Shown here in pieces: positions 7,100 through 16,376 of a stretch of 64,000 nt of DNA. The position numbers and the translations under genes are program-made. The stretch is taken from positions 62,001 through 126,000 of the forward strand of contig NZ_SMJU01000008.1 in NCBI RefSeq assembly GCF_004348825.1. Reading direction: 5' to 3'. Numbering within the stretch: the stretch's first letter is position 1; each line of letters starts with the position of its first letter. Source of the DNA: Arundinibacter roseus (lineage in GTDB: Bacteria; Bacteroidota; Bacteroidia; Cytophagales; Spirosomataceae). The notes beneath the pieces were generated by a model, which did not search any database, was not told the DNA's origin, and saw nothing but the letters and a program-made list of their open reading frames with translations.

Positions 7100-9628
7100 A
7101 TGCGGCCACAAACTACGCAAGTACGCAACGTACTTTCTGATTTCACAGGCAAAAGACCCAGGCATTCTCACGGTCGTTTTTTCACTTCCTTTAAAGAACT
7201 TTTTCTATTTATCACGTTGATTACGAGCTTTTTGCCCGGCTGGGCTCAGACAAGCCGTACCGGAACAATTCAAGGTATAATCCGTGATAAAAATACGCAG
7301 GAACTTCTCATCGGTGTCAGTCTTCTGCTTGAAGGCACTACACTTGGCACAACCTCCGACACCGAGGGCCGATACAGTCTGACGGCTCCCGTGGGGAGCT
7401 ATAATTTAAAAGCAACACTTGTTGGCTACGGCGCGGCCACCAAGTTTAACGTAAACCTGACCTCTGGAAATGCGCAGGAAATTAATTTTGAGCTCGAAGA
7501 AGAATCCAAAGCGCTGAGCGAAGTGGTGGTCAAGGCCAATCGCGCGGTAGCAAGCGTAGCATCGGTCGAAACGCCTAACTCGATTCAGCGGCTGAGTACC
7601 GAAGAAATACGAGCGAATCCCGGCGGAAATTTTGACATCAGTCGGGTAATTCAGGCCCTGCCGGGCGTGGGGGGTACTTCCGGCAGCGTGGGTGGTTTCC
7701 GCAACGACATCATCATTCGGGGCGGCGCACCCAACGAAAACGTGTACTATCTGGACGGAATCGAGATTCCGGTAATTAATCATTTCGCTACGCAGGGCTC
7801 AGCCGGAGGGCCAACGGGCATTCTGAATGTCTCGTTCATTGAAGATGTAACGCTCAAATCGAGCAGTTGGGAAGCCCGCTACGACAATGCGCTTGCCTCG
7901 GTATTTCAGTTCAAGCAGCGCGAAGGAAACCCCGAGCGACTGTCAGGAAATGTACGGCTCAGCGGCACCGAACTTGCCGGAACGCTGGAAGGGCCTTTGG
8001 GTCCCAAAACTACGTTTCTGGCTTCTGCCCGCCGGTCCTATTTGCAATTACTATTTTCTTTGATTGATTTACCCATTCGGCCCAGTTACTGGGATTTTCA
8101 GTACAAAACAACGACCAAACTCAACGCCAAAACCACGCTGACGACCCTTGGTGTGGGTGCCATCGATGATTTCAGCTTTGCGGTTCCCAAAGAGTCTACG
8201 CCCGACCGGGAGTATATTCTGAGAGCCAATCCGATTATTCAGCAGTGGAATTATACAGTGGGAGCGTCTATTAAACGACTGATTGACAACGGGTTTGTGA
8301 ACGTTGCGCTCAGCCGAAATATGTTTAACAACTCGCTGACGCGCTACGAAGACAACACCAAACCCGACTCAACGCCTAAGAATCTGGATGTTAGCTCGCA
8401 GGAAATTGAAAATAAGCTACGGGTAGACGTCAACAAATCGGTGGACGGATGGAAATTTAGCTACGGCGGTGTTTTGCAGTATGTCAAGTACAATACGTCT
8501 TTCTTTAACCAATTTCGCCCTGAAATCCGCAACGAGCAAGGGCAGGTTATTCAGCTGCCCGTGGAGGTTCGGTTTGCCAGTGATGTTGATTTCTTTCGCT
8601 ACGGACTCTTTGGACAGGTAGCCAAAACTTTCGGACGACTGGGCCTTTCAGGCGGTTTGCGCACGGATATGAATAGTTTTACCAACGACGGAAATAACCC
8701 CCTGCGTACGCTATCGCCGCGCCTTGCGGCAAGTTACGCCCTCAGCGACCAATGGAATGTAAACGCTTCGTGGGGCCAATACTACAAGCTCCCGATTTAC
8801 ACCGTTCTTGGTTTTAGAAATGAGGCCGGACAATTTGTCAATCAGGACAACCGCTACATTGGCAGCACGCATTGGGTGGCAGGACTGGAATTTATTCCGA
8901 AACCCAGCGTGCGATTTACGGTCGAAGGTTTTTACAAGAATTATTCCAACTACCCTGTTTCGGTGCGGGACGGAATTTCCCTGGCCAATCAGGGCGGAGA
9001 TTTTGGTTCCATCGGAAACGAGCGTACGCAGTCGATTGGGGAAGGACGAGCCTACGGAATGGAAGTATTCTTTCAGCAAAAACTCACAAAGAACATTTTT
9101 GCGACTGCCAGTTATACACTTGTTTGGAGTCAATTTTCGGGCGTTAATGGTCGTTTGGTTCCTTCGGCCTGGGATAGCCGGCATCTTTTTTCAGGGATTT
9201 TGGGAAGAAAATTCAAAAAGGGCTGGGAAATGGGCTTACGCTACCGGTACGCAAGTGGCGCTCCCTACACGCCTTTCGACCTGGAAGCTTCGCAACGTAA
9301 TTACGCAAGCGTCGGCACAGGAGTACTTAACTTTGGAAACTTAAACACCCTGCGTTTACGCGCCTTCAATCAGTTTGATTTCAGAATTGATAAAAAATGG
9401 AACTACAAACGAACCACATTGGACGTCTTTTTTGATGTAACGAATGCATTTCTTGCCCGCAATCCATCCTTGCCGCAGTACACCTTTCAGCGCACTGCTG
9501 ATGGCCCAGATTGGCTCACATCCGACGGGCTGCCGCTTGCCTCCGATGGAAGCAACGCACAACCCGTGATCCTGCGCAATGAAGATGCGTCGGTCATTCC
9601 GACGATTGGATTTATTGTAGAATTCTAA
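7100..9628 (+). CDS. TonB-dependent outer-membrane receptor with carboxypeptidase-like N-terminal domain
   Basis: An 842-residue outer-membrane transporter. After an N-terminal signal (hydrophobic LFLFITLITSFLPGWAQ, residues about 34-50) comes a carboxypeptidase-regulatory-like beta domain (GTIQGIIRDKNTQELLIGVS, about 54-140). The plug follows at about 155-270, with the motif IIIRGGAPNENVYYLDGIEIP, and then the beta-barrel to the C-terminal residue Phe. No SusD partner is adjacent, so it is not a standard SusCD pair. It probably imports a carbohydrate or siderophore-like ligand. Its stop overlaps the panC stop on the other strand by three to four bases, leaving no room for a terminator. Confidence 0.93.
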   Translation: MRPQTTQVRNVLSDFTGKRPRHSHGRFFTSFKELFLFITLITSFLPGWAQTSRTGTIQGIIRDKNTQELLIGVSLLLEGTTLGTTSDTEGRYSLTAPVGSYNLKATLVGYGAATKFNVNLTSGNAQEINFELEEESKALSEVVVKANRAVASVASVETPNSIQRLSTEEIRANPGGNFDISRVIQALPGVGGTSGSVGGFRNDIIIRGGAPNENVYYLDGIEIPVINHFATQGSAGGPTGILNVSFIEDVTLKSSSWEARYDNALASVFQFKQREGNPERLSGNVRLSGTELAGTLEGPLGPKTTFLASARRSYLQLLFSLIDLPIRPSYWDFQYKTTTKLNAKTTLTTLGVGAIDDFSFAVPKESTPDREYILRANPIIQQWNYTVGASIKRLIDNGFVNVALSRNMFNNSLTRYEDNTKPDSTPKNLDVSSQEIENKLRVDVNKSVDGWKFSYGGVLQYVKYNTSFFNQFRPEIRNEQGQVIQLPVEVRFASDVDFFRYGLFGQVAKTFGRLGLSGGLRTDMNSFTNDGNNPLRTLSPRLAASYALSDQWNVNASWGQYYKLPIYTVLGFRNEAGQFVNQDNRYIGSTHWVAGLEFIPKPSVRFTVEGFYKNYSNYPVSVRDGISLANQGGDFGSIGNERTQSIGEGRAYGMEVFFQQKLTKNIFATASYTLVWSQFSGVNGRLVPSAWDSRHLFSGILGRKFKKGWEMGLRYRYASGAPYTPFDLEASQRNYASVGTGVLNFGNLNTLRLRAFNQFDFRIDKKWNYKRTTLDVFFDVTNAFLARNPSLPQYTFQRTADGPDWLTSDGLPLASDGSNAQPVILRNEDASVIPTIGFIVEF

Positions 9629-10467
9629 AAAACCAGATTATCAATCAGGCGCACTCCACCCAAATTGGCAGCTACGCACAGCGCAGTTTGTCCATCAGGT
9701 TGGAGTGCCTCTATGGGTTGAAGCGTGGTGGCATGAGCCACTTCAAAATACTCCAATAAAAACTCAGGGTGCGTTAAAAATTCTTCCTTGACAAAAGCCC
9801 GCACGTCATCAATCGACGCTCCTGATTGGAGTTTTGCCTTGGCTTCATTCAGCATCTGAAAAATAAAGGGCGCCATTGCCCGATATTCCAGGCTCAGTCG
9901 ACGATTGCGTGACGAAAGCGCCAATCCATCCAACTCCCGAATCGTAGGGCAGGAAACAAGCTCTATGGGAAAACCCAAATCCTGAATCAGGCGCCGCACC
10001 ACGGCTACCTGCTGCAAATCCTTTTGCCCAAAATACGCCCGCTGCGGCTGAACCAAATTAAAAAGTCTGCCTACAACTAGCCCAACGCCATTGAAATGCC
10101 CCGGACGGAAAGCCCCTTCCATGACCCGCTCCAAATCGCCAAAATCCAGCTTCAAAACCGGCGTTGCGGCATACATTTCCTCGGCAGAAGGCGCAAACAC
10201 ACAATCGCAGCCGGCGGCTTCCAGCATAGCACAATCGGCTTCCAGCGTGCGGGGATAGCGTTGCAGATCGTCCGGGTTATTAAATTGAATTGGATTTACA
10301 AAAATACTGCAAACCGTATAGGTATTTTCGTCCACCGATTGCCGTACGAGCGCCAGATGTCCCTCGTGCAAAGCTCCCATTGTGGGAACAAACCCAAGGT
10401 GCAGGTCGGCAGTGGCAAGTGAACGAAGGTGGTTGTAAAGAGACTCAGGAGATGTAAAAATGTGCAT
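9625..10467 (-). CDS. panC: Pantoate--beta-alanine ligase (pantothenate synthetase)
   Basis: Joins pantoate and beta-alanine with ATP to make pantothenate. The 280-residue protein shows the class-I nucleotidyl motif VPTMGALHEGHLALV with HxGH, the GQKDLQQ segment and the ALSSRNRRLS motif corresponding to KMSKS. The frame opens at 10518, but the ATG at 10467 gives the normal family N-terminus (MHIFTSPESL), so I use it. It is divergent from the GT5-like gene at 10683. Its usual partner panD is 6.8 kb downstream on the same strand. Confidence 0.95.
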   Translation of the reverse strand: MHIFTSPESLYNHLRSLATADLHLGFVPTMGALHEGHLALVRQSVDENTYTVCSIFVNPIQFNNPDDLQRYPRTLEADCAMLEAAGCDCVFAPSAEEMYAATPVLKLDFGDLERVMEGAFRPGHFNGVGLVVGRLFNLVQPQRAYFGQKDLQQVAVVRRLIQDLGFPIELVSCPTIRELDGLALSSRNRRLSLEYRAMAPFIFQMLNEAKAKLQSGASIDDVRAFVKEEFLTHPEFLLEYFEVAHATTLQPIEALQPDGQTALCVAANLGGVRLIDNLVF

Positions 10468-10617
10468 ACGAAGAAGGCGGAAAACGGGCAAACGAATACG
10501 AAGGATGTAGGGAATCAATCAAAAAACCGGAATTGCCTGCGAATTGAAAAACTGCAAATTTATAGGCATAGAATGACCCAAACTGCACGCAATATGACAA
10601 TTAGTTTCAAATAATTA

Positions 10618-10648
10618 TTGAAAATCGGTTTTTTTTTGTATAATTTTG
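10618..10648 (+). promoter_or_regulatory. Bacteroidota-type promoter for the GT5-like gene
   Basis: TTG (10618-10620), a 20-bp spacer, then TAATTTTG (10641-10648), matching the TTG/TAnnTTTG consensus of primary sigma promoters in Bacteroidota. The start codon follows 34 bp downstream. Confidence 0.7.
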
Positions 10649-10682
10649 CAAATCTTTTTTTCACAAAAGCCCAACTATCTGT

Positions 10683-11489
10683 ATGGACAAACTACGAATT
10701 CTGTATGTATCCAGTGAAATTAATCCCTTTCTCCAAACCACCGATGTAGCAGATTATGTAAGGCAGCTACCACAGGCTATGCAGGAACGCGGCGCCGAAA
10801 TCAGAATCCTCGTCCCTCGCTTTGGGCTCATCAATGAACGCAAAAACCGACTTCACGAAGTTGTACGCCTCTCCGGCATTAATATTACGGTTGGCGAAGA
10901 AGAAAAACCGCTGATAATCAAGGTTGCTTCTATTCCCAACGCCAAATTGCAAGTATATTTCATCGACAACGAAGACTATTTTCACCGCAAATCCGTTTTC
11001 TTTGACAAAAAGAATAACTTTTTTGACGACAATGACGAGCGTGCCATTTTCTTTTGCAAAGGCGTACTCGAAACCGTTAAAAAATTGGGCTGGGCGCCTG
11101 ATATCGTGCACTGTAACGACTGGATGACCGCCCTGATTCCGATGTATCTTAAAACTACCTATCGGAACGATCCGATGTTTAAAGACACAAAAAGCGTATT
11201 TACTGTGTATAATAACGCTTTCAGTTATAAATTTGATGCCGATTTGTTGAATAAAGCCAAGGCCATGGACGTCAGTGACGAAGCTTTGGCCCATTTACGG
11301 TCAGCAGATTTTGAAGGTTTTATTAAACTCGGATGCGCTTACGCTGATGCAGTGGTTAAGGTAGACGAATCGTACAGCGAAGAATTAAACAAAATACTTG
11401 ATGAATTACCCAAGCGTGTTGACCTCGTCGATGAAGACGATAATTTCTCAGAAGCGTACTACAATTTGTATCACGGCCTGGTTAACTAA
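10683..11489 (+). CDS. Isolated starch/glycogen synthase N-terminal (GT5) domain, probably non-catalytic
   Basis: A 268-residue protein matching only the N-terminal Rossmann domain of GT5 glycogen synthase (ILYVSSEINPF, then DIVHCNDWMTALIPMYLK). Full synthases have about 480 residues, so the ADP-glucose-binding C-terminal domain is missing. The substrate-binding KTGGLAD motif is replaced by LQTTDVAD (residues 17-24). I infer that it cannot make glycogen alone. It is usual in Bacteroidota to find such a short GT5 domain next to panC, as here. The next gene, a DUF4270 lipoprotein, overlaps its 3' end in another frame. Confidence 0.83.
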   Translation: MDKLRILYVSSEINPFLQTTDVADYVRQLPQAMQERGAEIRILVPRFGLINERKNRLHEVVRLSGINITVGEEEKPLIIKVASIPNAKLQVYFIDNEDYFHRKSVFFDKKNNFFDDNDERAIFFCKGVLETVKKLGWAPDIVHCNDWMTALIPMYLKTTYRNDPMFKDTKSVFTVYNNAFSYKFDADLLNKAKAMDVSDEALAHLRSADFEGFIKLGCAYADAVVKVDESYSEELNKILDELPKRVDLVDEDDNFSEAYYNLYHGLVN

Positions 11490-12831
11490 ACTTAGCTCTT
11501 TCGGGGTGGTCGTTCTGACCACCCTGCTCTTTGCCTGCGATCCTCCCGGAAATATTGGCGTAACTCCCCTAACTCCCGTTGGAACTATCTATACCGATAC
11601 GCTTACCGTACGTACATCTACCGTGCTGGCAGATTCTGTGCGGACGAGCCTGCCCGATATTTATTTGGCTGGTCGGTATTCTGATCCGCTTTTTGGGAAA
11701 ATTGAAGCTTCGGCTTTTATGCGCATGGCGCTTGAATTTCAATTGAATTTGGGTGAAGAAGCAATCTATGATTCGCTCGTTTTGTATACGCCTTATAACT
11801 ATACGTATGGCGATACGCTTTCGACGCAGACGCTTTCGGTACATCGCCTGAATGAAGATCTGGACGCTGCCAAAAACTATTACAACAATAGTAGCATTGG
11901 ATACGACGCCACTCCCCTTGCCACGCAATCGTTTCAGCCCAAGCCTCAAAGCAACGGATTGCTTCAATTTAAGTTACCGGACGATTTGGGACGCGAATTA
12001 TTTGCCCTTTCAGGAAAAACGGCCGGACAAACCAATACGGAATTTTATAAAGTTCTGAAAGGCTTTGCGCTTATTCCCGGTTCGGAAAACACAGCCGTAG
12101 TGGGTTTCCCAATTTCAAACAGAACCCTGAACCTGCGCATTTGGTACCACAAAACCACAGATGCCACAGCGGTGAGCTTCCCGATTTATGCCAATTTGGG
12201 AACGGATGCAGGGACTTCTGTCCGGGCTGGATTTAACCGCGTAACCGCCGACCGCTCCGGTACAGCACTCGAAAATCTGCAACCACTTGTGCCTGTGCCG
12301 GCAAGCAGTACCGGCAACCGCACCTTTGTGCAGGACGCGCTCGGAATCAGAACTAAAATTGAAATTCCGTATCTGAAATCGCTTGCTAACAATGGTCCGA
12401 TTGCCATCAATCGCGCTGAGTTGAGCCTGAAACCCGAACTTTCAGCTATTGAACCAGGACTCAATATGCCGCCCTATCTTGTGCTATTAGAGACTGACGC
12501 TACCAATAGAATTTATTACGGAGCTTTGGGCTATGAGGCAATTGTCAATAACGATGCCTCCGCATACAGTCAGGTACCAGACCCACAAGTTGCACTTTAC
12601 GATACTAAGTTCAAGAACTTTACCTGGTTTTTAACCACGCAGTTGAATGCGATGATAACTGACTACAAAAAGACAAACAGTTTTCTGGTTGCGCCTGTTT
12701 ATACAAATGCCCTCGGACAGGGTGGAACTCGTTTTCAATCGCAGATGAACAATCGTGTGAGTCGTTTGGTGATGAGTGGAAAGCCCGAAGACATCAAATT
12801 GATCGTATTTTATACAGTGGCCAGAGAATGA
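11431..12831 (+). CDS. DUF4270 family lipoprotein
   Basis: A predicted lipoprotein of about 466 residues, with a hydrophobic signal and lipobox LLFAC, lipidated at Cys36 from the chosen start. Its sequence pattern, including LAGRYSDPLFGKIEAS near the N-terminus and many beta-rich repeats, matches the DUF4270 family of Bacteroidota; function is unknown. The start is uncertain. The frame opens at a TTG at 11398 and an ATG at 11401, but I prefer the ATG at 11431, which gives a more typical signal length. Either choice overlaps the end of the GT5-like gene (by 59-92 bp), suggesting translational coupling. A hairpin terminator follows. Confidence 0.82.
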   Translation: MKTIISQKRTTICITAWLTKLSSFGVVVLTTLLFACDPPGNIGVTPLTPVGTIYTDTLTVRTSTVLADSVRTSLPDIYLAGRYSDPLFGKIEASAFMRMALEFQLNLGEEAIYDSLVLYTPYNYTYGDTLSTQTLSVHRLNEDLDAAKNYYNNSSIGYDATPLATQSFQPKPQSNGLLQFKLPDDLGRELFALSGKTAGQTNTEFYKVLKGFALIPGSENTAVVGFPISNRTLNLRIWYHKTTDATAVSFPIYANLGTDAGTSVRAGFNRVTADRSGTALENLQPLVPVPASSTGNRTFVQDALGIRTKIEIPYLKSLANNGPIAINRAELSLKPELSAIEPGLNMPPYLVLLETDATNRIYYGALGYEAIVNNDASAYSQVPDPQVALYDTKFKNFTWFLTTQLNAMITDYKKTNSFLVAPVYTNALGQGGTRFQSQMNNRVSRLVMSGKPEDIKLIVFYTVARE

Positions 12832-12864
12832 TCTGATTCCTGCCTTTTTCAGAATCTTGAAAAG

Positions 12865-12894
12865 ACCGACAACGAACCCGTGTCGGTTTTTTTT
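12865..12894 (+). terminator. Intrinsic terminator after the DUF4270 gene
   Basis: Stem ACCGACA/TGTCGGT (12865-12871 with 12881-12887, 9-nt loop) is followed by a run of eight or nine T. It separates the DUF4270 gene from glmS. Confidence 0.8.
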
Positions 12895-12966
12895 GTGCAG
12901 GTCAAACTATTTTAGTAATTTGTACTTTTCTTATTTATTAATTTTTCTTACTAAATAGAACATGCT

Positions 12967-14805
12967 ATGTGTGGAATCGTTGCATACGTTGGAAACAAGG
13001 AGGCTTACCCACTGATTATAAAAGGCTTAAAACGCCTGGAATACCGAGGCTACGACAGCTCGGGCGTTGCGCTTATGAACGAAAACGGGTTGGCGATATA
13101 TAAGAAAAAAGGTAAAGTAGCTGCGCTCGAAGCCGAACTTTCAACAAAAGATACGCAAGCCACCATCGGTATGGGACATACCCGTTGGGCTACTCACGGC
13201 GAACCAAACGATACGAATGCTCACCCACATTTTTCTAACGACCGCAGGCTGGCAATCATTCATAATGGTATCATTGAAAACTATTCGGCCATCAAGCAAA
13301 AATTACAGCAAAAAGGCCACACCTTTCGCAGCGAAACCGACTCTGAGGTACTGATTCATTTCATTGAAGATATCCGTACCGAAACCGGCAAACCCCTCGA
13401 AGAAGTGGTACGCCTGGCGTTGCAGGAAGTTGTGGGTGCCTACGCAATCGTCATCATGTCTGACGAGCATCCCGGACAGCTCATTGCGGCCCGAAAAGGC
13501 AGCCCGTTGGTGATTGGGATAGGGCAGGATGAATTTTTCTTTGCTTCCGACGCCACGCCTATTATTGAGTATACAAAAGATGTAGTGTATTTAGACGACT
13601 TTGAAATTGCAGTTGTAAAGAATAATGAGTTGCAGATTCTGAATCTCGACAACGTACAACAAGTACCTTACATTCAGACGCTTGAAATGGAACTCGAAAC
13701 CATAGAAAAAGGTGGATATGACCATTTTATGCTAAAAGAAATTTTTGAACAGCCCCGCTCCATCGCTGACAGTATGCGCGGTCGTCTGCGGGCGGATGAT
13801 GCGCATTTGCAGTTGGGTGGCTTGCGAAACTACCTGGACAAACTCGCTGATTCCAAGCGGATTGTGATTGTGGGTTGCGGTACATCCTGGCATGCCGGAC
13901 TTGTAGCTGAGTACCTGTTTGAAGAGCTCGCCCGCATCAACGTAGAAGTAGAATACGCTTCTGAGTTCCGATACCGCAATCCGGTTATTAAAGAAAAAGA
14001 CATTGTCATTGCCATTTCTCAATCCGGCGAAACGGCTGATACCCTGGCGGCTATCGAATTGGCCAAGTCCAAAGGGGCCCTCATTTTTGGGGTTTGTAAT
14101 GTGGTCGGTTCGTCTATTGCCCGCGCCACGGATGCCGGAGCCTACACGCATGCCGGACCGGAAATCGGTGTAGCAAGTACAAAGGCATTTACTGCGCAGG
14201 TGACCGTACTGACGCTCATGGCAATTGAAGCAGCTCAGCGCAAAGGAACGATTTCGGAAGAGCTCTACCGTCAGCTTTTAATCGAACTTGAAACGATTCC
14301 GGCCAAGGTGGAGCGAGTTCTGCAAACAGCGGAAAAAATCAAAGAAATTGCGTTTATTTTTACCTACGCCCGCAATTTTATCTATTTGGGCCGGGGACTC
14401 AATTTTCCGGTAGCTTTGGAAGGCGCGCTCAAACTAAAAGAGATTTCGTACATCCACGCTGAAGGCTACCCTGCAGCCGAAATGAAGCACGGACCGATTG
14501 CCTTGATTGACGAAGACATGCCGGTGGTTTTCCTGGCAACCAAAGATAGCTCCTACGAAAAAATCGTGTCGAATATTCAGGAAGTAAAGGCGCGCAAAGG
14601 GCGGGTTATTGCCATCATCACCGAAGGCGATACGCTCATTCCGACGATGGTTGATTTTGTGATAGAAATACCAAAAACGCACGAAATGCTCACGCCGCTT
14701 GTTTCGGTGATCCCCTTGCAACTCCTCTCCTACTACATTGCCGTGATGCGGGGAAGAAACGTGGATCAGCCCCGAAATCTGGCCAAATCTGTAACCGTAG
14801 AATAG
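12967..14805 (+). CDS. glmS: Glutamine--fructose-6-phosphate aminotransferase (isomerizing)
   Basis: Makes glucosamine 6-phosphate from fructose 6-phosphate and glutamine, the first step to UDP-GlcNAc for peptidoglycan and LPS. The 612-residue protein is full length. It has the N-terminal nucleophile Cys2 (MCGIVAY), glutaminase motifs GHTRWATHG and HNGIIEN, and two SIS domains (ISQSGETADT and GVASTKAFT). The C-terminus QPRNLAKSVTVE is canonical. No glmS ribozyme-like structure is evident in the 5' region. It is flanked by a terminator upstream and a hairpin before gldD. Confidence 0.97.
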   Translation: MCGIVAYVGNKEAYPLIIKGLKRLEYRGYDSSGVALMNENGLAIYKKKGKVAALEAELSTKDTQATIGMGHTRWATHGEPNDTNAHPHFSNDRRLAIIHNGIIENYSAIKQKLQQKGHTFRSETDSEVLIHFIEDIRTETGKPLEEVVRLALQEVVGAYAIVIMSDEHPGQLIAARKGSPLVIGIGQDEFFFASDATPIIEYTKDVVYLDDFEIAVVKNNELQILNLDNVQQVPYIQTLEMELETIEKGGYDHFMLKEIFEQPRSIADSMRGRLRADDAHLQLGGLRNYLDKLADSKRIVIVGCGTSWHAGLVAEYLFEELARINVEVEYASEFRYRNPVIKEKDIVIAISQSGETADTLAAIELAKSKGALIFGVCNVVGSSIARATDAGAYTHAGPEIGVASTKAFTAQVTVLTLMAIEAAQRKGTISEELYRQLLIELETIPAKVERVLQTAEKIKEIAFIFTYARNFIYLGRGLNFPVALEGALKLKEISYIHAEGYPAAEMKHGPIALIDEDMPVVFLATKDSSYEKIVSNIQEVKARKGRVIAIITEGDTLIPTMVDFVIEIPKTHEMLTPLVSVIPLQLLSYYIAVMRGRNVDQPRNLAKSVTVE

Positions 14806-14855
14806 TTCGCAATACTACCGAAAGATTCTCAAAAACTATTGCCGAAATACTAGTA

Positions 14856-14889
14856 AAACGGGCTATTCGTTTAGAACAATAGCCCGTTT
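14856..14889 (+). terminator. Hairpin between glmS and gldD
   Basis: Perfect 12-bp stem (14856-14867 with 14878-14889) with a 10-nt loop and only three T after it. It ends 11 bp before the gldD ATG, so gldD has no room for its own promoter downstream of it. It may be a partial terminator or attenuator, or may protect the glmS message. Confidence 0.6.
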
Positions 14890-14900
14890 AAATTAACCCT

Positions 14901-15512
14901 ATGAATCGTTCTATTTGCTCTGTTTTATTTGCCTTGTGTATCGCCAGCACCCTGGCTGTCCTGACTATAGGCTGCGGCTCTAAAGAAGAGCCTGCGTATT
15001 TTCCCAAACCCAAAGGCTTTAACCGCATCAACCTTCCCGCTCAAACGTATCAATCGCTACCAGCGGAGTACCCCTATTCCTTTGAATTTTCCACGGCAGC
15101 GGTGATTTTGCCCGATACGTTTGCGATGGCCGAAAAATACTGGATATTTCTTTACTACCCCCGCTTCAACGCCAACATTCAGCTTACCTACAAGCCCGTC
15201 ATGAACAGCACACAGCGGCTTGGCGGGTACATTGAAGATGCCTACAAGTTGGCAGTAAAGCATCAGATTCGGGCGAGTGCTTTGCAGGAACAACGACTGA
15301 CGACCAAAACCGGAAAGACGGTTACTCTATTTAAGATCGAGGGCGAAGTGCCAAGTCCGTTTCAATTTTACGTGACAGACAGCACCACGCACTATCTTCG
15401 GGGCGCCATTTATTTCCCGACTGCTACCAAAAACGATTCCCTTGCGCCTATCATTGAGTTTATGCAGCGCGACGCCCTGCATTTGCTTAACACCCTGCAA
15501 TGGCGTAACTAA
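14901..15512 (+). CDS. gldD: Gliding motility lipoprotein GldD
   Basis: A 203-residue lipoprotein, with lipobox LTIGC ending at Cys25. The segment PKPKGFNRINLPAQTYQSL after the lipid anchor is the recognisable GldD signature, and the total length fits. GldD is one of the lipoproteins needed for gliding in Flavobacterium and is genetically linked to the type IX secretion machinery. No other gld or spr gene is in the window. The gene lies 95 bp after glmS across a hairpin. Confidence 0.88.
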   Translation: MNRSICSVLFALCIASTLAVLTIGCGSKEEPAYFPKPKGFNRINLPAQTYQSLPAEYPYSFEFSTAAVILPDTFAMAEKYWIFLYYPRFNANIQLTYKPVMNSTQRLGGYIEDAYKLAVKHQIRASALQEQRLTTKTGKTVTLFKIEGEVPSPFQFYVTDSTTHYLRGAIYFPTATKNDSLAPIIEFMQRDALHLLNTLQWRN

Positions 15513-15555
15513 GGCACTTGGTCAACCCATAAAAAAACCGGAAGTAACAAAACTA

Positions 15556-15586
15556 TTGATCGGAATTGTATAAGCGTGTATCTTTG
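15556..15586 (+). promoter_or_regulatory. Bacteroidota-type promoter
   Basis: TTG (15556-15558), 20-bp spacer, TATCTTTG (15579-15586), an exact match to the TTG/TAnnTTTG pattern. The start codon of the following gene is 32 bp downstream. Confidence 0.75.
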
Positions 15587-15617
15587 AGGGTCAGTCACTT
15601 ATCAAATAAATTTTCTC

Positions 15618-16331
15618 ATGGCGAAGAGACTACCTAAAAATCAGTTACCGCTCGACTTCTCCGTTCGTGGCGACCGCATGATTCTGGCACTTGGGCAGGT
15701 CGAAAGTCAGCGGGCAGCTCATGGGATTTTTGAAGAACTGCTGGCGGGCAATTGGCTGATCGAACCCGCCGGAGAAATGGCCGACGTGTCGTCAGCGCAG
15801 GACATTATTCGTCAGTTAGGTGCCAAATTACCTTTTCCAGAGGTTGTCAAAGTGGCTCAACTGCACTCGGCTCCGGCAGATTTTCTTGGATTTGCTGCGT
15901 TGTTTCGTCAAAAAGGGTGGGTTTTTGTCAATGCCCTCGCCGATGCCAATGAACGCTACTATCATACCTACCTGCTCACGAGCGCTCTTGGGCTTTATCC
16001 TTCCTATCCTGCGCCCGAATCCATGGCGCAACGTGCCGAACAACTCGTTTTTCAAAGCTTGCTACCTGTGCAGGATGTGCGTAGTTTTTTTCATGAGGGC
16101 ATCACCCGCCTGCCCGGCTACCTCGCCGCCGACATCGCCGATTTTTTTAAAGTACCCTTTGCTATTGTACTCAAACGAGCCCTCCAAACGAACATTATTA
16201 CCGACGAACAATTTCGCCATTTTATGACCGTCAGGCCGGTACATACGCACAAACCCAGCGAGCTTTTTCTTGCACCCGAAGGCGGTATTGATGATCTTGA
16301 AGCTCAACTTTTTGGTGCTGCTGACGAATAA
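15618..16331 (+). CDS. Unknown protein with possible inactive ImmA/IrrE-like fold
   Basis: A 237-residue soluble protein without a family I can name firmly. The central and C-terminal parts look like an ImmA/IrrE metallopeptidase. A segment NERYYHTYLLTSALG sits where the active-site helix would be. AEQLVFQSLLP sits where FAxxLLMP would be, and a helical stretch ending KVPFAIVLKRALQTNIITDEQF matches the C-terminal helices of that family. The zinc motif HExxH is absent (LTSAL in its place), so it would not be a protease. The gene has a strong promoter and is followed by a repeat element. Function is unassigned. Confidence 0.7.
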   Translation: MAKRLPKNQLPLDFSVRGDRMILALGQVESQRAAHGIFEELLAGNWLIEPAGEMADVSSAQDIIRQLGAKLPFPEVVKVAQLHSAPADFLGFAALFRQKGWVFVNALADANERYYHTYLLTSALGLYPSYPAPESMAQRAEQLVFQSLLPVQDVRSFFHEGITRLPGYLAADIADFFKVPFAIVLKRALQTNIITDEQFRHFMTVRPVHTHKPSELFLAPEGGIDDLEAQLFGAADE

Positions 16332-16376
16332 CCGACATCCGTCGTAAACCGCACATGTCCCCCTTTATCAATACAT

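Noticed and set aside
12900-12966. glmS ribozyme or riboswitch upstream of glmS
   Set aside because: The 5' region between the terminator and the start is about 70 bp and AT-rich, without the ribozyme core. It is not expected in Bacteroidota.
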